Of a stretch of DNA of 64,000 nt, positions 58,948 through 64,000 are shown one piece after another. Numbering within the stretch: position 1 is the stretch's first letter; every line of letters starts with the position of its first letter. Both the position numbers and the translations under genes were made by a program. Under the pieces are notes generated by a model that did not search any database, had not been told where the DNA came from, and was given only the letters and a program-made list of their open reading frames with translations. The DNA comes from Ceratothoa steindachneri (Eukaryota > Arthropoda > Malacostraca > Isopoda > Cymothoidae), in contig OZ018320.1 in NCBI GenBank assembly GCA_963969495.1, forward strand, positions 72,212,245 through 72,276,244, given 5' to 3'.

Positions 58948-59006
<59 letters not shown>

Positions 59007-59013
59007 ATATATA
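58948..59013. repeat. (TA)n tract between the 5' LTR and the primer-binding site
   Basis: About 66 bases of TA, with one C, directly abut the LTR. Removing it would place the candidate primer-binding site about 11 bases from the LTR. Confidence 0.9.
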
Positions 59014-60364
59014 TGTCGTGGAATAGGCTCTCGACAATATACCATATATAACTATTCGTTGAGGGAATTATTCTAAGATTTCGAGTGCGTCGTAATTTGA
59101 TTAACCGAGGTTTGTCCAAAAGTTGGGGGGAGGGGGCCTGGAGAGGCTTATTTATCTTCAATATGCTTAAGAAGTGGAACGGAGCTCAAGGATAATAATA
59201 TGGCTATCATTAATAAAATAGTTTTATTAATTAAACTATCAACAACACACAAAAAAAATGTTTACATAAACGGAGAATGGAAAGGGTCGTGGGAATATCT
59301 GACTAATCCAAGGATTAAGATTTGGAGTGATTCAAAAAGGTAAACAAATAAAAATTAAAGGGGGGGAATGGCTCGCTAAACCATTTAAAGCACAGGGTAG
59401 CGTTGACAAAAGGTTAGATGATTAAAGATAATGCTCAGCTTACGTAATTACAAAGTTGTTGTGCAGAGAAAGACGATGCGAAGGAATCTTCGGTCCACTG
59501 GCGATTTCCAGCAGAAGGGTTCTTCGGGGGGTTGTCCTTAGCAAAGGGGAAGGACTGTCTTCGAAGAGTGAGAGCGAAGTGGGGCTTAGAAGTACGAGCA
59601 AGCTTTGTGACAGCAAATCGGGGATGTTCTAGATGAACAATGGAGGTTATTGTTGAAACCAAGCGTTCTCTTGAAGAACATTAAAGAGGGGGGGGGGGGT
59701 TAAATTATCCTGCCGTGATGTCTTGGGAACGAGAACCGTTTCTTGACGAACGGGCTGGAAGAATAATGGCTGTTCTAACGTTGTTCTCTTTTTGAACAAC
59801 AAGGGGGGAAGGGGGTGGGTGAGAACCGACTCTTGTCAAACGGGCTTAACGAACAATGACTGTTCTAACGTTGTTCTCTTTCTGAACAACAGGGAGGCCT
59901 TGTTGACTTGGCGTCTGGAAGACACGGACCTTGTCACTCAAGGGATATTGTCCTCTTCTGGAGAATAAGGTGGTTCTCGAGGTAGAGAGTTCCTATGTGC
60001 ACAAGGGAGACCGGATTGGTGTGATGCCTCGCGAAGATAATCGAGATCTGATCTGCTTCAATCGGGGAAAGCTATGTATAAGTCCCACGAGCCGTCTCCA
60101 TGGCGTACGTGATAATTGAGTGGGGGACTTCGGGGAAATGCCCCGCTGTCGCCTGGGAAAATACCTTATCTGCCCATAAGCCTAACTCAATCTGGCGAGA
60201 TCGACGTATGGAGGCGAAACAGGAGAATGAACCTCCTTGATTAAATATTGGCTAAGTTGGGCGATAACGCGCTCTGCTTCCTCTTGTAGATCCACGTGGG
60301 CAGCATGTGTTTCTAAACATGTGATAGCGGCTGAAATTAAGCGGCCTCAGACCGTTCTATCACA
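59014..60364 (-). repeat. 5' LTR of the Gmr1-like element
   Basis: This is the upstream LTR for the minus-strand element. It contains two tandem units of about 80 bases (59,720-59,890) built on GAACAATG.CTGTTCTAACGTTGTTC, which is itself partly palindromic. The inner edge TGTCGTGGAATAGG abuts the TA tract in the leader. Confidence 0.9.
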
Positions 60365-60369
60365 TTCAA

Positions 60370-61678
60370 TAAAATAAACATAAACTTATTAATGAAAAAC
60401 ACAATTGTTATCATTATTGATGAAATTTACCCACAGTGAAGCAAGTTTCTGATTCCTCAAACGAAAATATTCCGCTTCTTTAGATGAGAAGAAGCATTCA
60501 AGGTGGTTTCAACTTCAACGTTTATGAATGTTTTTCCTCAGGTAAAATATCCAATTCAATCAAGGAAAGGTGTTTTATTATTCTTTATTAACAAACTGTT
60601 TCAAATTGTTAAACCGAAAACTCCACATTTTTCTAATTTTCTTGAGTTTCTTTCGAACATTGAACCAAGGGGGCATTAAGTTTACGGGATAAGACTTTGA
60701 TGTTCTTCGACTGCGGGTACATCGTTTCGTTCCACCTTTAAACCTACTGACTTTGGGGCAAAAGGACTTAAACTATATATTTGAAAATGCGATATCACTT
60801 TCCTATACCCTTTATTAATGAATCTCGGAATTTAGAGAAATACCGTCGAGGACATATCCACAGAAAGTTTGTAAATGTGAAACGGGCGGGGTCACCGGTG
60901 CATGTGGATGTAAAGAATTTCTGTAATAGAAAAGGATTGGCATTACCCTTCAATTCTGCTAACAAATTATAACAAAATACAAAGGGATGTATGCAAGCTT
61001 TAATTGTCAACAATAGATTTGTAACTAAATATTAAGTAAAATGTGTCCAATAATTTTGCGTCGGGTTTTACAGTTTTTGTAAAAAAAAAAAATAATAATA
61101 TTTAATCTTTTTAATTACCAGTTGCTTCCAATATTGTACTCTTATTTACCAAGTTATTGTTTTGGTCCTTTGAAATGTATATGCATATGTTTCTGTATTT
61201 TTTATAGTTCATCTTTTTATCATGTAGCACTTTGCGGTTATTATTATTAAGGGCGGGGGGGAGGTCCAGTAGAATTACTAGGGGTGAAGTACGTTCTTGT
61301 GGTAGGCTTAGGCGCAGAGGGGCTTCGTTTGACCCTTGAAGGCTTGATATTAGATCGGCTGGGTTTACCGAAGGTGTCTTCGTGATCGGGGTAAGTAAAG
61401 GACTTGTAAAAGACGTGGCAAAGAAAATATAACTTTATTCTTGAATTGGCTTACTAAAGGGGCGAACGGAAACGTTTCGAGTTCTATGCGGTCAATGTGT
61501 ATGTAGGCTTACTATTTTACGCGAAGTATTGACTCTAAAGGCGGCAGGACTTAGGCAAGTAAACGGGATTCCGTAACGCTACTAAGGAAATAAACTGAGT
61601 TAATATAAATAAGGAATAACGATTCTTCTGAATAATGACCCATGAGAGTCTATCTGTTTGTCTCTGTCTGTCGGCCTT

Positions 61679-61753
<75 letters not shown>

Positions 61754-63182
61754 ATAGAGGTCAGATTCTCGTAAGGGAGGGCTAGTCCAATGTAAATGGA
61801 ATGCATTTACACTGCTCCCTCTCTAGAATCACACGACTCCTTCCTAGTTTTTGCTTTTTGCTTTGGGTAGTCCTTCAAGGTCAATGATCAATGATGCCCT
61901 CATATTGAGGGCATCACAGCTGCACTATGTTTAAATGGGTAGGAATGTGTGCAGTCTTCGGACCCGTATCTTGACCGAGGGGAGAAGGACCCTGGTGGCA
62001 GGAGAGACTAGAGACGTTCAGGCTTCATCCTCGGCTGCAGGGAGCTGCTTAGACACCAGTCTGTTGGTGTTCCCTTATAGGCACTCCCGATCCTGGTTTG
62101 TGATCGAGGTATCCTTCCTCTAGCCTTTGCCTAAAGAGGCAGAACCCACAAAGCAATGGGGGAAGGGGGTGGTGCAATGGTTGGTAGGCGCCAGGGCGTG
62201 TCCATACACCGGTGAGCCTGCGCACCGTACCTCTGGGATCCCACTGCTGCTCTTAGATCCCCTGCTTATCAGTGAACATGGGTAGTGGTTTTTCTCAATA
62301 AAGCTGTTGCTGTTTTTCTTGAAGTGGCTCCTGAAACAGTAGGGAGTAAGTCAGATTTAGATTTTTGTATGAAGTTTTCTTGGGAGTTTGATGGACTTTT
62401 AACTTTGTCGTTTAAATAGCTAATATGAAATATATACAAAAACTTTTATTTAGTATCCCCTCTTAGTTCCCTTGAGCGGGAAATAGGACGAGGTCGGGCG
62501 TATATTTTCTATGCTGAAGCAGAATTAGATGGTGTGGAGGTGCTACAAATTGGATTTACAGTGAACCAAATGAGAAAATACTAGGCTGATGCAACCGAGT
62601 GCCGTGCTGGAAAAATAAGTCCGTAACTTTAAAATGATCACAGGGCCAGCATACTGTCATAATGACGTTTAAACGCAGTGGAGTTACGCAAATCAAGATG
62701 TAGACAATTTAGATAAGGCTGGAAGGATTTCAACAGGGTTAACGGAAATGTTCACTCTGCCGATATAGGCGACGGAGAGGACAGGCGATGATGAGTACAT
62801 GGTATTAAAGTAACGAGGGCTTGGCTTTAATTTATGTCTAGTATCGATGTTTGCATTTAGAAGGGTGATGGAAATTAATGGGAATACAGGGGGTCGTCGC
62901 ATTGTAAGAGCATTTTAGTGAATCGGGAGTCGGTTCGTCAGATCAAATCCAGGCATCACGACCAATTTTTACAGTCAATAGAAGTAAGAATGAGAAGTTC
63001 GAGAATTTACACGCGGAGGCATAGCCCAGGTTTATCAAATCTATGAAACAACTCATTAATTAGACAAATTGTTAATGGAGACTCCCAACCCCTTAAATTT
63101 ACATTGTCGTATGTTTTAGTGGGCAAAAGTCGTGAACGATCGGAAGTTCCGACCTACAAAAAGATATTTATTTTTTTTAAGG
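60370..63182. other. Unassigned stretch with microsatellite
   Basis: No gene is supported. It contains (TCTG)n at 61,680-61,715 running into (TC)n at 61,716-61,755, and an inverted phrase ATGCCCTCATATTGAGGGCAT near 61,892. Short open frames at 60,781-61,013 and 61,935-62,123 have no recognisable content. Confidence 0.45.
61680..61755. repeat. Compound microsatellite (TCTG)n (TC)n
   Basis: About nine TCTG units are followed by about 20 TC units with one TTT interruption. Confidence 0.95.
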
Positions 63183-64000
63183 GGCTATCTGGCGACTGCC
63201 CATTTGGGCATAAGTCGCCACAAACAAACAGCCTAGTTCCAGGCTACTTTAAAATAAAAATTTGAAAAAAAAAGGTAAAAAGAAAAAATGCCAATTAGGA
63301 AGCAAGCTCCAGCGTCGGGAGGAGGTGCCCCTCCCCCCCGGCGCAGGAGCGTGCGACTTACAAAGAAAACCAATAACAAAAACCTCAAAACCTAATTAAA
63401 TAAAAGGGAGAAGGCCGGCGTTTCCCCAAAAGTCAAGTCAACCAGTCAATATGCACGCAAGGGACCGCCACCCATCCCGGTATCGGGACAGGCAACGTGC
63501 GCGAAGATCACCCGGGCTAGGACATTCGACAAGAATGTGCCAAACAGTCTGGGGGACAACGCAATCTTCACAATAGGGCGCAGGCGAGCGCTCCATCAAA
63601 TAGCGATGCGTCACACGAGTGTGTCCGATTCGGAGACGACAGAAAGCGACCTGAAGCCGTCGCGGCATTGGGGGATAGGTCCATGGGAACAGTCGCGGCA
63701 CAATGGCACGCAACTTTAAGTTCCCTTCAACCATCTCCCATCTTCTTTGCCAAGCAGTCCGAAGAGCTGCCCGTATTCCTGCCATGTAGTCGGTGTGAGG
63801 AAGAGCGAAACGCTGGTCTGGTCGCAGAGTCCTCGCGGACTCTTTGGCGCCCTCATCGGCGCGCTCATTCCCCCAAATTCCTACATGTCCAGGAACCCAG
63901 CAGAAGATAATCTCGACATCTGCCCGGCTCGCCAAAACCGTGGCGTCACGGATATCGCGAACCAGGGGATGCGGAAATTCCAATGCCATGAGAGCACTCA
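63183..64000 (-). mobile_element. LINE-A copy 6, minus strand, 3' part; continues beyond the window
   Basis: The 3' end has the best-preserved hairpin: GGCGACT / AGTCGCC with inner GCCC / GGGC (63,191-63,219), then AGCCTAGTTCCAGGCT. The ORF2 C-terminus is open from 63,989 to 63,438 (183 codons, no break) and would continue upstream past the window edge. It contains the end of RNase H, CWVPGHVGIWGNERADEGA, then CRLRIGHTRVTHRYL and a perfect knuckle CEDCVVPQTVWHILVEC (C-x2-C-x7-H-x4-C). The uninterrupted frame and intact motifs make this the youngest LINE-A copy seen, possibly close to the active form. Confidence 0.88.
63191..63219 (-). other. 3'-terminal stem-loop of LINE-A copy 6
   Basis: The outer stem of seven pairs (GGCGACT with AGTCGCC) encloses an inner stem of four (GCCC with GGGC), with a three-base ATA bulge on one side and an ATTT loop. 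It is the cleanest version in the window and serves as reference for the others. Confidence 0.8.

Larger units (their letters stand above)
53512..60369 (-). mobile_element. Gmr1-like Gypsy LTR retrotransposon with 5-bp target duplication
   Basis: Two direct repeats of about 1.34-1.35 kb (53,517-54,857 and 59,014-60,364) begin TGTCGT and end ATCACA, the TG...CA ends of LTRs. They are flanked by the 5-base duplication TTCAA (53,512-53,516 and 60,365-60,369). The coding strand is minus: Gag (58,626-57,479), then a Pol frame with protease, an integrase C-terminal remnant, RT and RNase H ending at 55,249. No integrase follows RNase H, unlike ordinary Gypsy. The LTRs differ by only a few percent by eye plus small indels, so the insertion is fairly young. 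The element cannot be autonomous: the integrase core is missing and several catalytic residues are changed. Confidence 0.92.

Noticed and set aside
61600..61806. Open frame with Arg-Glu repeats
   Set aside because: It is the complement of the TC/TCTG microsatellite.

Overview
This is eukaryotic, repeat-dominated DNA, most likely from an arthropod. A crustacean or other non-insect arthropod is possible, but the sequence does not settle it. I see no operons, prokaryotic signals or rRNA. About two thirds of the window is decayed retrotransposon. The working names LINE-A, LINE-B and LINE-C are mine and are not database names.

Layout. 1-2.7 kb: 3' part of a plus-strand LINE-A. 3-5.1 kb: a CCAAT-box cluster, a tRNA-like sequence, a 95-bp tandem duplication and a five-unit minisatellite. 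5.15-5.89 kb: a hAT-type transposase relic. 5.9-13.6 kb: a LINE-B copy split by a nested minus-strand LINE-A. 13.6-20.58 kb: the best LINE-B copy, then a truncated one. 21-22.75 kb: very decayed LINE-C. 22.9-36.1 kb: mostly minus-strand LINE-A fragments, a 160-bp TA tract, a 1.37-kb hAT-like element inserted in LINE-A, and a long LINE-A copy. 37.95-41.45 and 42.83-49.8 kb: two more LINE-A copies, the second the best preserved. 53.5-60.4 kb: a complete LTR element with a 5-bp target-site duplication. 63.18 kb to the end: another LINE-A running out of the window.

Host genes are scarce. A terminal coding exon of a membrane protein lies at 23,850-24,605 (minus). Two phase-0 membrane-protein exons lie at 37,132-37,287 and 37,703-37,846 (minus). 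The latter two resemble the last third of arthropod gustatory-type receptors. LINE insertions lie between and beside these exons, so the host genes probably have long, transposon-filled introns.

The most interesting items are two. (1) The LTR element has an unusual architecture: a SCAN-like capsid, then protease, an integrase C-terminal remnant, RT and RNase H, with nothing after RNase H. That is the integrase-before-RT order of Gmr1-like Gypsy elements. It has lost the integrase core and carries changed catalytic residues, yet keeps very similar LTRs and a perfect target-site duplication. (2) LINE-A has a conserved double stem-loop at its 3' end, recognisable in nine copies even when little else survives, and repeated monomers at its 5' end.
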